A stretch of DNA of 64,000 nucleotides from Halioglobus maricola (lineage in GTDB: Bacteria; Pseudomonadota; Gammaproteobacteria; Pseudomonadales; Halieaceae): contig NZ_CP036422.1 in NCBI RefSeq assembly GCF_009388985.1, positions 186,001-250,000 on the forward strand. The letters run 5' to 3'. Positions 17,348-25,801 of this stretch are shown piece after piece. Position numbers and translations under genes: made by a program. Below the pieces are notes generated by a model. It made no database searches. It worked only from the letters and a program-made list of their open reading frames with translations, and was not told where the DNA came from. Each line of letters starts with the position of its first letter. The stretch's first letter is position 1.

Positions 17348-18472
17348 TTGAAAATCGCTATCGATGCCAGACCACTGGCTCAACCGTTCTCAGGTATTGG
17401 GCGATACACAGCGCAGTTGGTTGAGAGTTTCGCAGCCGCGGGTCACGAGTTGCAACTTTACACAATAGACCCACTACCGCTTGAGTGGATGGACCAATCG
17501 AATGTAGAGAATCGTGCGAGCGGGCGAAGAGCAGGGGCCTTGGGTGAACTTTTTGCATCGCAGTATCAGTTCGCCGCCTGGGCGAAGCACGATAGGCCGG
17601 ATCTCTATTGGTCGCCGCGACATCATCTCCCGGGTGTGCTGGAGAAATCCATGCCAGCTGTGGTAACCGTCCATGATGTTGTGTGGAAAAGCCTGTCGCA
17701 AACTATGTCACGCCGTGGGCGAATCGCCGAGCAATTACTTATGGGTCGCTCTCTTAAGAGGGCCGATCAAATCATTTGCGTTTCCGATTTCACGCGCCGT
17801 GCTGTTCAGAAACACTGGCCGCGTTACGCGGAGAAAGCGACCACAATCTATTCAGGTGCCGATGGGCTTGTCGCCGACCCCATCTTGTCTGACTTGCCAT
17901 GTTTGCCGGACAAGTTTTTCCTGTTCGTTGGAACACAGGAACCACGGAAAAATATCGACACATTACTTGCCGCATATGCCAACCTTGCTGCTGTGGAAGC
18001 GGATGTGCCCGATCTAGTGCTGGTTGGGTGTTCAGGCTGGGGTGGCGTGGACGCGCGGGACCTGATCCGGAAGATGGGGCCCGAGCTGAAAGTGACTTTG
18101 CTTAACGAAGTTACTGATGCAGAACTCTCCCGTTTGTACCAGGGGGCTTTATGCCTTGTCCTGCCATCCTGGTTGGAGGGCTTTGGGTTGCCGGTGGCTG
18201 AGGCTATGCACTTTGGATTGCCTTCTATTGTGTCCTCGACTGGAGCACTGCCCGAAATTGCAGGTGATTCCGCGCTTTTGATAGAGCCGGGCTGCGTTGA
18301 GTCGATATCCTCGGCGTTGGCTCTATTCGCCAAAGACAGCAACTTGCGAGAGACGTTGGCTGAAAACGCAAAACGGCGAGCGGTACTTTTTCAATGGGGT
18401 GACTGTTCACAAAGAACCCAGACCTTGTTTGCGTCCGTGATCTCGGCCCACGTCAGTTCTGTTGCGCCTTGA
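17348..18472 (+). CDS. Glycosyltransferase family 4
   Basis: A 374-residue GT-B enzyme with a TTG start (MKIAIDARPLAQPFSGIGRY is the standard opening of the mannosyltransferase-like GT4 subgroup). The donor domain contains FVGTQEPRKNIDTLLAAY (around 197-214) and a SWLEGFGLPVAEAMHFGLP stretch (around 276-294) with the two Glu residues of the EX7E motif. It probably adds one sugar to a lipid-linked glycan at the cytoplasmic face. The 3' end overlaps the convergent sulfotransferase gene by 20 bases, an unusually tight arrangement that suggests the two arms of the locus evolved together. Confidence 0.9.
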   Translation: MKIAIDARPLAQPFSGIGRYTAQLVESFAAAGHELQLYTIDPLPLEWMDQSNVENRASGRRAGALGELFASQYQFAAWAKHDRPDLYWSPRHHLPGVLEKSMPAVVTVHDVVWKSLSQTMSRRGRIAEQLLMGRSLKRADQIICVSDFTRRAVQKHWPRYAEKATTIYSGADGLVADPILSDLPCLPDKFFLFVGTQEPRKNIDTLLAAYANLAAVEADVPDLVLVGCSGWGGVDARDLIRKMGPELKVTLLNEVTDAELSRLYQGALCLVLPSWLEGFGLPVAEAMHFGLPSIVSSTGALPEIAGDSALLIEPGCVESISSALALFAKDSNLRETLAENAKRRAVLFQWGDCSQRTQTLFASVISAHVSSVAP

Positions 18473-19523
18473 ATGGGGAAAAATCGAAACCCGGCGGAGC
18501 GCTGCAGTACACCTCTTCTGTTCGGATGAAGTCCACTAGCTTGTAGTCCTCCTCGTTGTTTTGAACAAGGATATCTAGTAACTCACTGTCGTTTTTGAAC
18601 TCATTCATATAACCAGGGTCGCTCGCGACGTTGATCTGCGGGAGCGTTGAGTCTTGCCAGCTGAGTTTTTCACTCAGGAACGCGAGCCATTGATCGATTT
18701 TATCGAAGCTCCCCACGATGAAAACATCGTTGCTGAACGCATGCCTCACGCTTGAGTAGCGGTGCTTTCCTGAAAGATAGAGGCATTGGTAGTTGTCGAT
18801 GAATTCCCTGCGAAAGCCACTGTCTCGAATCGTGTTCTTCAGGCTTTGGTGGTCGAACTTCCGTTCTACCCGGCGTTCGTATCCGGCCTCACGATCGCGA
18901 TAGTAGTTAAATCTCGAGATCGCACGGTCTACAGGATCACGCACGACGCTAAGGAAGATCCGCTGCCCATGCATGCTGTCATACATGGATTGGAAGAAGT
19001 GGCCACCGATCAGTTGTGCGCTCTCCCAGTGTTCTCGGGAGAAGTTCCCTGTCGTGGACAGCGAGCATCCATCGCCGTAATTTTGCTCGGCCAGTTTCTC
19101 AAATGCCTTACCCGCCGTTTTAGGTATGTGGAGATATACTGTCTTGGGTGTTGAGTTGAACTTCTCAGACGACACAAAGTCCCTCAAATCAAGTTTGCGG
19201 AGAAACTCCTTGGATTTGATCATTGCGGTGACGAGATGCCACTGAGATTTGACGTTTTTCACCTTGCCTTCGATGACTTCGGGATTCTCGGGAGTGCGTC
19301 CGAGAATCAGTCGGAATGCCTCGACAACGAGTTGTTCTGTGACTGCATTCGCCTGCAGCTTGCGCTTGCAATGGGGAGTGTTGAACTCCTTGGACTGTGC
19401 CAGAGCCTGAATCAGCTCGGGTACCGAGCGGAAGTTTCGCAGCTTTTCTTCAATGACTGCTTCCTTAACCGGGGTACGATCGAAAAACAGTCGATAAGCG
19501 GAAAATAGATCTTCGCGTTCCAC
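18453..19523 (-). CDS. Sulfotransferase with N-terminal DUF4214-like repeats
   Basis: A 356-residue protein. Two similar 40-residue helical units (about residues 4-47 and 64-107) each run from an AYRLFFDRTP or AFRLILGRTP phrase to SKEF. These look like DUF4214 repeats. Then comes a PAPS-dependent sulfotransferase domain: HIPKTAG (132-138) is the 5'-phosphosulfate loop, and VVRDPVDRAISRF (194-206) is the 3'-phosphate site. It would transfer sulfate to a glycan hydroxyl. The frame can be extended to a GTG at 19604, overlapping the upstream gene, but the GTG at 19523, four bases past that gene's stop, better fits the domain boundary. It is the last gene of the minus-strand arm starting with the ABC permease. 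Confidence 0.85.
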   Translation of the reverse strand: MEREDLFSAYRLFFDRTPVKEAVIEEKLRNFRSVPELIQALAQSKEFNTPHCKRKLQANAVTEQLVVEAFRLILGRTPENPEVIEGKVKNVKSQWHLVTAMIKSKEFLRKLDLRDFVSSEKFNSTPKTVYLHIPKTAGKAFEKLAEQNYGDGCSLSTTGNFSREHWESAQLIGGHFFQSMYDSMHGQRIFLSVVRDPVDRAISRFNYYRDREAGYERRVERKFDHQSLKNTIRDSGFRREFIDNYQCLYLSGKHRYSSVRHAFSNDVFIVGSFDKIDQWLAFLSEKLSWQDSTLPQINVASDPGYMNEFKNDSELLDILVQNNEEDYKLVDFIRTEEVYCSAPPGFDFSPFKAQQN

Positions 19524-19527
19524 CGAT

Positions 19528-21003
19528 TTACTCGCTCTCTGCAGGTGATAAGCCGATCGCACTGTTCCACTGTGCGGCGATGGTAGATTCTGAATACCGT
19601 TCACTATTGGTCAGACCAACGTTTACTCTTTCGCTGCGCTCTTTATCTTCGACCGCTATGAGTTCTTGCATGCGGACGGTGAGCTCGGCGGGGGTATAAG
19701 GGTCGAAGTAGGTAGCGGCAGATGCATAGACTTCCCGGTGACACTCGATGTTAGAAGCAATTACTGGTGTGCCGCATTTCATCGATTCAATACCGGAAAA
19801 GCCGAATCCTTCTGCATAACCTGAAGCGACCGTCGCGATGGCGTTGGAGTAGAGCTTCCTGAGTTCGAATAATGGGACATTCTTGAGCAGGTAGACGTTA
19901 CCGTTGGTGAAGTGTGAGGCGATTCGTTGCTCTGTTTTGCCACAACCCCAGCCCCTGTTCGCTACTAAAACCAGCTTGATGTCGCGGCTGCTGCTGGCCC
20001 GCAACCTCTCCCAGGCTGAGATTACCGCGCCGTAGTTTTTTCTCGGCTCCATCGTTCCTACGGCCAAAAAGTACTCTGGACTAAAGCTTCCTCTAAGGCT
20101 CTCCTTGAGTAGCATCAGATCCTCCAGCGACTTCACACCCGGTATGATATCTGTATTGGCGCGGTTCAGGAGTATGTTTTCCAGGTCGATATCATGGTCT
20201 GGAAAAAAAGCATCAGGTACGCAGCAGTGGACCACGTGAGTACGAGAGCCAATGTCGGGGTATAGACCGAGCAGGGCGTTGCGCGTGGCCTCCGAGTTAC
20301 AAACAAAGTCGGCGTGCTCGGCGTTGCGCCTGAGAGCTGAATAGTGAATTTTCTGCGCCAATCTGGGGCTTTTGATCGTATGCGGATGCGTCATCGGAAT
20401 TGCATCGTGATAACGCACCCACAGTCGAGTGTTATCAGACAGCCTGGCATTTAGAGGCTTCTGTGAAATGAAATCGTCCCATTCACTGGTGTTGATTACG
20501 ACTGGAGGTAGTCCCATTGCAGCGGCAGCGAATGCCTGGTGAGCGGAGACAGCGGTCCCGAGGAATTGCGACGATAGTACAGCTTCCCTTGCCGTCGCTG
20601 GTAGGGTTTTGGCGAAGAGGGTGCTCCAGAGATAGTCACTGAAGTTGTCTGCATCAAGGTCGAAAATGTCTCGACCTAAACCTAGTAGATTGAACAAAAC
20701 ATGCCATGGCATCCCCGCACCCGTCATGACCTTACTCAGGCGCTGCCCCAGGTCACCTTCATTGTCCTGGTCTTTCTCTGCAATGGCGATGATATAACGG
20801 GAAATCTGATCAATCTGCCGGTCCCTACTTAGGCTTGGCTTGTAGCGGAAACCAGAAGTGCCAGCGCCATTGTCCATCACCAGGCCAGCAACATTTGCGG
20901 CCGTATTGCGAGAAAGTAGGTCGTAGCTAATACGGGTATCCTGGGGGATTCCCGCAAATCCTTCCAGGCAGGCGGTCAGCTCCATTAGTACATTTCTAGT
21001 CAT
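19528..21003 (-). CDS. Glycosyltransferase family 4 with N-terminal extension
   Basis: A 491-residue GT-B protein. The C-terminal half has the donor-binding signatures AVGTMEPRKNYGAVISAW (around 314-331) and ASGYAEGFGFSGIESMKCG (around 391-409, EX7E-type Glu residues). The N-terminal half is about 100 residues longer than in compact GT4 enzymes and contains HPHTIKSPRLAQKIHYSALR near the acceptor site. Its start overlaps the ABC ATPase stop by 8 bases, so it is translationally coupled to the exporter. It probably elongates the exported glycan at the cytoplasmic membrane face before export. Sugar specificity is unknown. Confidence 0.88.
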   Translation of the reverse strand: MTRNVLMELTACLEGFAGIPQDTRISYDLLSRNTAANVAGLVMDNGAGTSGFRYKPSLSRDRQIDQISRYIIAIAEKDQDNEGDLGQRLSKVMTGAGMPWHVLFNLLGLGRDIFDLDADNFSDYLWSTLFAKTLPATAREAVLSSQFLGTAVSAHQAFAAAAMGLPPVVINTSEWDDFISQKPLNARLSDNTRLWVRYHDAIPMTHPHTIKSPRLAQKIHYSALRRNAEHADFVCNSEATRNALLGLYPDIGSRTHVVHCCVPDAFFPDHDIDLENILLNRANTDIIPGVKSLEDLMLLKESLRGSFSPEYFLAVGTMEPRKNYGAVISAWERLRASSSRDIKLVLVANRGWGCGKTEQRIASHFTNGNVYLLKNVPLFELRKLYSNAIATVASGYAEGFGFSGIESMKCGTPVIASNIECHREVYASAATYFDPYTPAELTVRMQELIAVEDKERSERVNVGLTNSERYSESTIAAQWNSAIGLSPAESE

Positions 21004-21745
21004 TGCGAGCAGCCTTTCTGGATAACCGTTTTTGTCTTTTCTCTTCCTCGGTGTATTCGAAGTAGTTCGGAAGGACGTCTGAGGGGAGACCTTCAGCCGC
21101 TACAAGCCCATCTTCTATCCACACGACTCTGTCGGCGAGCTCCTCGATTTGCCTGGCGGAATGAGAGACTAGTACGACCGTCTGCTTACCCTTTATGCGG
21201 TCAGTCATTGCTTTTTTAGCTTTTCTTTTGAATCTGGCGTCGCCGACGCTGAGTGACTCGTCGATTAACAGGATATCTACATTCGAAATGAGTGCTGTCG
21301 CGAACCCCAGCCTTGACTTCATGCCCGAAGAGTAGGTTTTTACCGACTCTTCAAAGGACTCTCCAAGTTCCGAAAATTCCTTGATGTCTTCCAGTATCAA
21401 GAGGGCTTCTTCGTATTCCCGCCCCTGCAACAGGCAGGCTACAATAGCGTTGTCCCGTCCGGATAAGTTAGGTTTGAAGCCCAGGCCTATTGAGAGTAAG
21501 GCGGCGCTATGGTGTTGTGCCCGAATAACCGTACCTGCATCGGGAGTGAGAATGCCCGCCAGCAACCTCATGATCGTAGTTTTACCGCAGCCATTTCTAC
21601 CGATAATGCCAAGTGTTTCGCCCCTGAAGACATTCAGTGAAACCCCTCGCAATATGTGGTGGCGGCCGTGATCGAACAAATTCTTGCCAGTTTTGAAGCT
21701 CATAGCGACGTCGCGCAATTCGAGTACGGGCTGTTCGTTTGTCAT
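20996..21745 (-). CDS. Polysaccharide ABC exporter, ATP-binding subunit
   Basis: A 249-residue ATPase. Walker A is GRNGCGKTT (49-57), the signature is SSGMKSR (139-145), Walker B is ILLIDES (158-164) with catalytic Glu163, and the switch His is H195 in LVSHS. SVGDARFKRKA after Walker B is typical of the Wzt/TagH/KpsT branch that exports O-antigen, teichoic acid or capsule. It lacks the 150-200 residue C-terminal carbohydrate-binding domain present in Wzt proteins that recognise a capped chain end, so export here is probably not coupled to a terminal modification. It overlaps the permease gene by 4 bases and the following GT gene by 8. Confidence 0.93.
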   Translation of the reverse strand: MTNEQPVLELRDVAMSFKTGKNLFDHGRHHILRGVSLNVFRGETLGIIGRNGCGKTTIMRLLAGILTPDAGTVIRAQHHSAALLSIGLGFKPNLSGRDNAIVACLLQGREYEEALLILEDIKEFSELGESFEESVKTYSSGMKSRLGFATALISNVDILLIDESLSVGDARFKRKAKKAMTDRIKGKQTVVLVSHSARQIEELADRVVWIEDGLVAAEGLPSDVLPNYFEYTEEEKRQKRLSRKAARND

Positions 21746-22521
21746 GCGGTCAGCGCCTTTAGCGCCAGGCGGGAATTAAGCTTTCGCATCAACCAAAGGT
21801 CGCCGGCAATGCCGACAATAAATATTAAGGCGAGCGTTGAAAGTAGCTTGAAATCGGGATACTCCGAGTACATAAGCACCTGCCTGAATGCATCTAGCAG
21901 AAACGCCATGGGGTTGTAGGTCAGAATGAAATCGGTCATCGCGGGATCGGGAAGGGATCTGATGTCCCAAAAAATGCCCGAGGTAAACATCAGGAAGATC
22001 ATTCCCAAGGATATCAACAGGCTAATGTCCCTGATATAGCAGACAAGAATCGACCCCAATAAGCCGAAGAAAAGAATCATCAGGTATAGCACAAGAATAA
22101 CTGGAATGATGGCGAACCAGACACCGGTGACGGGGTGACCGCCGTAGAAGGGTACTACGCAAAGCAGGAAGGCGAATACCGCCGACTGGCGGTAGACGCC
22201 TTCCTGAATCACTGTGAGGGGGAAGACCGCTTTCGGGATATTAGCTTTGCCGATAAGACCCGCACTGGTGACAATGCTACTCGAGGCTTGGGTGACACTT
22301 TTGGTGAACCAGAGGAATGGGAGTTTTCCGCACATGAGAAACACCAAAAAATCGGCGCGTTTCCGTTCCAGCACTATGTCGAAGACTACATAGAAAACAA
22401 ATACATAAAGTAGTGGCTCCAGAATCCACCAGATGTACCCAAGATAGTATTTGGATGCGTCTGATTTCAGGGACAATTTGGCCTGAATGTCTATGAGTCG
22501 CAGCGTTTGTCGTAGAGTCAT
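21742..22521 (-). CDS. Polysaccharide ABC exporter, permease subunit
   Basis: A 259-residue inner-membrane protein of the ABC-2 class (Wzm/TagG/KpsM). The N-terminal amphipathic region (MTLRQTLRLIDIQAKLSLKS) followed by YYLGYIWWILEPLLYVFVFY is characteristic. About six hydrophobic helices follow, with the family-typical LIGKANIPKAVFPLTVI and FTSGIFWDI segments. The open frame continues 57 codons upstream, but that portion is not family-like; the ATG at 22521 gives the normal length, although no strong Shine-Dalgarno precedes it. It starts the operon permease, ATPase, GT4, sulfotransferase on the minus strand, divergent from a second sulfotransferase. Confidence 0.9.
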   Translation of the reverse strand: MTLRQTLRLIDIQAKLSLKSDASKYYLGYIWWILEPLLYVFVFYVVFDIVLERKRADFLVFLMCGKLPFLWFTKSVTQASSSIVTSAGLIGKANIPKAVFPLTVIQEGVYRQSAVFAFLLCVVPFYGGHPVTGVWFAIIPVILVLYLMILFFGLLGSILVCYIRDISLLISLGMIFLMFTSGIFWDIRSLPDPAMTDFILTYNPMAFLLDAFRQVLMYSEYPDFKLLSTLALIFIVGIAGDLWLMRKLNSRLALKALTA

Positions 22522-22692
22522 AGAGGTATACAAGCTGTCCGTTGTGGAGCTAAGTGCGTTGTTGAATCGACAAGGATTATCCCCTATGTGCCTGCAACAA
22601 CCAAGTTCAAATCTTTTGTGCGAACTACACGTTTCGTGGTCAACATCGAAGACAGTACGGTAAGATGAGCGTCGAAAAATAGCCTTTGTCAC

Positions 22693-22714
22693 CGAATGTC
22701 AGCTCGGACATTCG
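22693..22714 (+). repeat. Perfect 8-bp inverted repeat in the divergent exporter/sulfotransferase region
   Basis: CGAATGTC and GACATTCG are separated by 6 bases (AGCTCG). The element ends 21 bases before the ATG at 22736, within the 214-base gap between the divergent ABC permease and sulfotransferase genes. The geometry fits a dimeric repressor operator, or a leader hairpin just upstream of the ribosome binding site. No other gene is seen in this gap. Confidence 0.5.
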
Positions 22715-22735
22715 CTTTCTACGGAATAGCGCTCA

Positions 22736-24013
22736 ATGAAGGAAGAAATCTGCAGTCTGCCAAGGATCTATGAAGATATTGTGGAGCTTGGTCCGGTATA
22801 CCGTGTGCGGATTACCCGCGGAAAGAAACTACTGTGGAAAAGACCCTTCTATAGCCTGACCATCCATCAGTGGCTAGGCAGTATTCATTTTCAGTTGGAT
22901 AAGCCGCGATATCTTATAAGCGGCACAGCATTGCCAAAGCTGGCAGAGCAACTCGATCATATCGTTGCGGTGGAAACGAAGACAAGAGTCGAGTATCAGG
23001 CTACTCTCGGGCTTTCTTCAGCGAATCTTGGCAAACGATTTTCCGATGTCGCCGGCAGTGACAGCGGCCGCTGGGTGTGCCGTGTACCGCCCCCGGAGGG
23101 CGGCGGTGAATTCGATCTGATAGCGCGCCTCAAAGGGGGCGGGGAAGTCGCTATTGGATCGATTGAATTTAGCCTCTTGCCGCCCCAGGCCTCTGCCTCG
23201 GTCGTCGAGGAGTTGCGGCCGCAACTCGAGAGTATCGCCGCAAGCCGTAAGAAAATGCTTGATACGATAGCCGGTGGGCGGGATTACATTATGGCCGGAG
23301 GCAATGCCCGGTCTGGTACAACTGCCTTGGGTTTACTGATTCAGGCCAGCCCTGACATTTCGATGGGTCTTGAACGTTTCAACGGCGCTTATGAAGCGCA
23401 TTTATTTGAGCCAGACATCTTCTTTCAGAAATTGTCCCGGCAATTGGTTAAGTCCGGTTTTAGCCACGAAGAGTTAGCAGCGAAACACGAGAAAGCGCGT
23501 TATATTGGCGACAAGAAGCCGAATATGGTGCAGAAGGGCTGGCGAATGTCCCTGCTTAATATTCCCGCCTTCAAAGTTATCTACATCTTCCGGGAGGTGG
23601 AAGGCGTAGCGGCCTCTTATGAGGCGAGAGCCAAGAAGAACGAGCGCGGTTGGGCTGCGGACAGGGGCTTCAGGTCAGCGGTCGAGGACTGGAACAAGGA
23701 GTTGCGTGGTGTTCCGGCATTGGCTCAGGCGGCTGCGAGCATATACTTCCTCAAGTATGAAGACATCTACGGCAGCCGACCACTGATGGAAGCACTTTTT
23801 CAGTATCTTGGGCTGGACCCGGCGCAAGAGGAAATTGATAGGGGGATTGAACAGACACTGACCAAAAATGCCGAGCTGCGAGCTAGTCCACATCAATTGC
23901 TGCCTGAACAGCGAGAGTTTGTCATGAAACACGCCGATCTTGCGGCTTATGACGCCGTCCATGCTCTGTATCAGGCGCAGCGACAGCGCCAGGGCCCTGC
24001 GGCAATAGAGTGA
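22736..24013 (+). CDS. PAPS-dependent sulfotransferase family protein
   Basis: A 425-residue protein. The sulfotransferase domain occupies about residues 183-400: MAGGNARSGTTALGLLI (187-203) is the 5'-phosphosulfate binding loop, and VIYIFREVEGVAASY (around 280-294) is the position of the 3'-phosphate site, though the usual Arg-Asp-Pro is Arg-Glu-Val here. The first 180 residues form an extra domain with no motif I recognise, partly beta-rich with a Gly-rich VPPPEGGGEFDLI stretch. It is divergent from the ABC exporter genes and converges with the FG-GAP gene (4-base gap). It likely sulfates the glycan made by the surrounding genes; substrate unknown. Confidence 0.82.
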   Translation: MKEEICSLPRIYEDIVELGPVYRVRITRGKKLLWKRPFYSLTIHQWLGSIHFQLDKPRYLISGTALPKLAEQLDHIVAVETKTRVEYQATLGLSSANLGKRFSDVAGSDSGRWVCRVPPPEGGGEFDLIARLKGGGEVAIGSIEFSLLPPQASASVVEELRPQLESIAASRKKMLDTIAGGRDYIMAGGNARSGTTALGLLIQASPDISMGLERFNGAYEAHLFEPDIFFQKLSRQLVKSGFSHEELAAKHEKARYIGDKKPNMVQKGWRMSLLNIPAFKVIYIFREVEGVAASYEARAKKNERGWAADRGFRSAVEDWNKELRGVPALAQAAASIYFLKYEDIYGSRPLMEALFQYLGLDPAQEEIDRGIEQTLTKNAELRASPHQLLPEQREFVMKHADLAAYDAVHALYQAQRQRQGPAAIE

Positions 24014-24017
24014 GTAT

Positions 24018-25766
24018 TCATCGGGTGTTTGATTCTGCTGGCTCTAGCACCTCTAGCGTCTGATTAGGTTGGACTGTTGGTATCTGTTGCACAATGCCGC
24101 TGGGCCAAGCGACCTCTACCGACAACGTTTCGTCCGCTGCAAGTTGTCCCAAGCCGAAATGTATGCGCGTGTCGTTCTGGGTCATCGCGTGGAGCCCGTG
24201 CGCAGCGAATCGTACCTGGGTACCATGATGGCTGGTGACGCGGATAGTGGCGCCTATGCCCTCAATATTAGAGCTAGTGCCTGTCAGGCTTATAGTCAAC
24301 CAGCCATTGTCGGCTTCGTTTCTACCGAGAAACAGGTCGTATGTACCTCGCCTGAATACATCCTTTAGCTTTGCGCCTTTTGAACCGTTGGCGACCAAAA
24401 AGTCCAGGTTGCCGTCGTTATTAAAGTCAGCTAGAGCCACTGATTTAGCGCGCCCGTTGTCTTCGCTCGGAGCAAAACCGTCACCTGTGAGTGGAGTAAA
24501 TTGGGGTACTGCCAGCCTAGTGCCTTTCACTTTAAGCATTTTGTTTCCCCTGTTTTCCCAAACCGCATTAACTTCATTTACGCCGATCTCGGCTGGGGTG
24601 TAGTCACTGTTGACTGTGTAGACATCCAGATCGCCGTCATTGTCGAAGTCGCCTGCCACGGCATTGAGGCTGTTGAAGCGCTCGGCCCTGATTCCTGCGG
24701 CCTTGCTGACTTCGATAAATTTATCGCCGTCACGTAAATAGAGACGATCGGCTCCTGGATCGCCGCGCTTTTTCGCAATTGCCAGCCAAATGTCAGCTAG
24801 CCCATCCCCGTTAAAATCTTGTACCAGTACGTCTTTCGCGATGGATTTACGAAGGGATTTGGGTATTCGAAGAGTGTCGCCGGGCGCCAGGTAGCGGCCG
24901 TCACGCCAAAGTACGATTTCATTGCTTAAGTTACTATCGCGGAGTAGGAAGAGGTCAGTATATTTGTCGCCATCAAAATCAGCGGGTACTGCGAGTACCG
25001 CTCCTTGAGAAAACTGCCCGAGGGCGTTCTTTGCTAGTTCAAACTGGTTGCCTTCCTTTTGAATGAAAATAGCCGAGGGGTACTGCCCGTCGTCTCGGGC
25101 GGAGTTGCCGATAAAGAAATCCAGACGTGAGTCGTTGTTGATATCCAGCGGGGTGGCGAGCCGGCCGCGGCCGTGCGCATATATTAGTCCCCGCGAGTTG
25201 GCGCCACTTGGAGTTGCTTCTGGGAAATGCAATTGGGGCGCGCCATTGTGCAAGCCCGCGTTGATGAATAGCTGGTTGCCAATGCGTTCTATCGGTTTCG
25301 TGACTTTTCCGCCTTTGCCGCCGCCTTGAAGCTGAAGTAGATCCTTGTCGCCATCGCCATCGAAATCTACCCAGACAGCGCCATGCTGATCACCGCCAGG
25401 AGGCATATTGTGTACTACGAAGGCCCCTGCACCCTCATCCAGACGGTTAAGCAATAAGGCAGCCTCGTCGTGCGTATTATTGTGATGCTGGCTCAGCCAT
25501 ATGTCCATGTCGCCGTCGTTGTCGACATCGCCTATGGCCATTCCCCACGAGCCGATTTTCCGATCGTAGGCAAGCAGCTTATGACGAGCATCGAAATGGA
25601 TCTTGCTTGTGTGGCCGCGCGATATTTCCGGCGAATGGACGTTATTGGCTTGGTCGTGAGTCGCTACCTGTTCGATAGAGGGTTTTTCGCATCCAGCTGT
25701 GAATGTTGTCAGGGATGCTAATAGAAATACGGTCGCTGGGCGAAATCGTATGTAATAGCTGATCAT
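24018..25766 (-). CDS. FG-GAP/VCBS repeat lipoprotein with UnbV/ASPIC C-terminal domain
   Basis: A 582-residue protein with a signal peptide ending in a TAGC lipobox (Cys26). At least seven calcium-binding type repeats follow, each with a DxDxDGxxD-like loop: DVDNDGDMD, DFDGDGDKD, DINNDSRLD, DFDGDKYTD, DFNGDGLAD, DFDNDGDLD and DFNNDGNLD. Together they are expected to make a beta-propeller like that of integrin alpha chains. The last 100 residues, including IEGIGATIRV and a VEVAWPSGIVQQI stretch, are the UnbV/ASPIC domain. It probably sits on the outer membrane as a binding or adhesion protein. It is the last gene of a minus-strand run of three exported proteins. Confidence 0.9.
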   Translation of the reverse strand: MISYYIRFRPATVFLLASLTTFTAGCEKPSIEQVATHDQANNVHSPEISRGHTSKIHFDARHKLLAYDRKIGSWGMAIGDVDNDGDMDIWLSQHHNNTHDEAALLLNRLDEGAGAFVVHNMPPGGDQHGAVWVDFDGDGDKDLLQLQGGGKGGKVTKPIERIGNQLFINAGLHNGAPQLHFPEATPSGANSRGLIYAHGRGRLATPLDINNDSRLDFFIGNSARDDGQYPSAIFIQKEGNQFELAKNALGQFSQGAVLAVPADFDGDKYTDLFLLRDSNLSNEIVLWRDGRYLAPGDTLRIPKSLRKSIAKDVLVQDFNGDGLADIWLAIAKKRGDPGADRLYLRDGDKFIEVSKAAGIRAERFNSLNAVAGDFDNDGDLDVYTVNSDYTPAEIGVNEVNAVWENRGNKMLKVKGTRLAVPQFTPLTGDGFAPSEDNGRAKSVALADFNNDGNLDFLVANGSKGAKLKDVFRRGTYDLFLGRNEADNGWLTISLTGTSSNIEGIGATIRVTSHHGTQVRFAAHGLHAMTQNDTRIHFGLGQLAADETLSVEVAWPSGIVQQIPTVQPNQTLEVLEPAESNTR

Positions 25767-25801
25767 GTGATGGCTTCGAGAGCTTGCTTGAAGGTAGTAG
25801 T

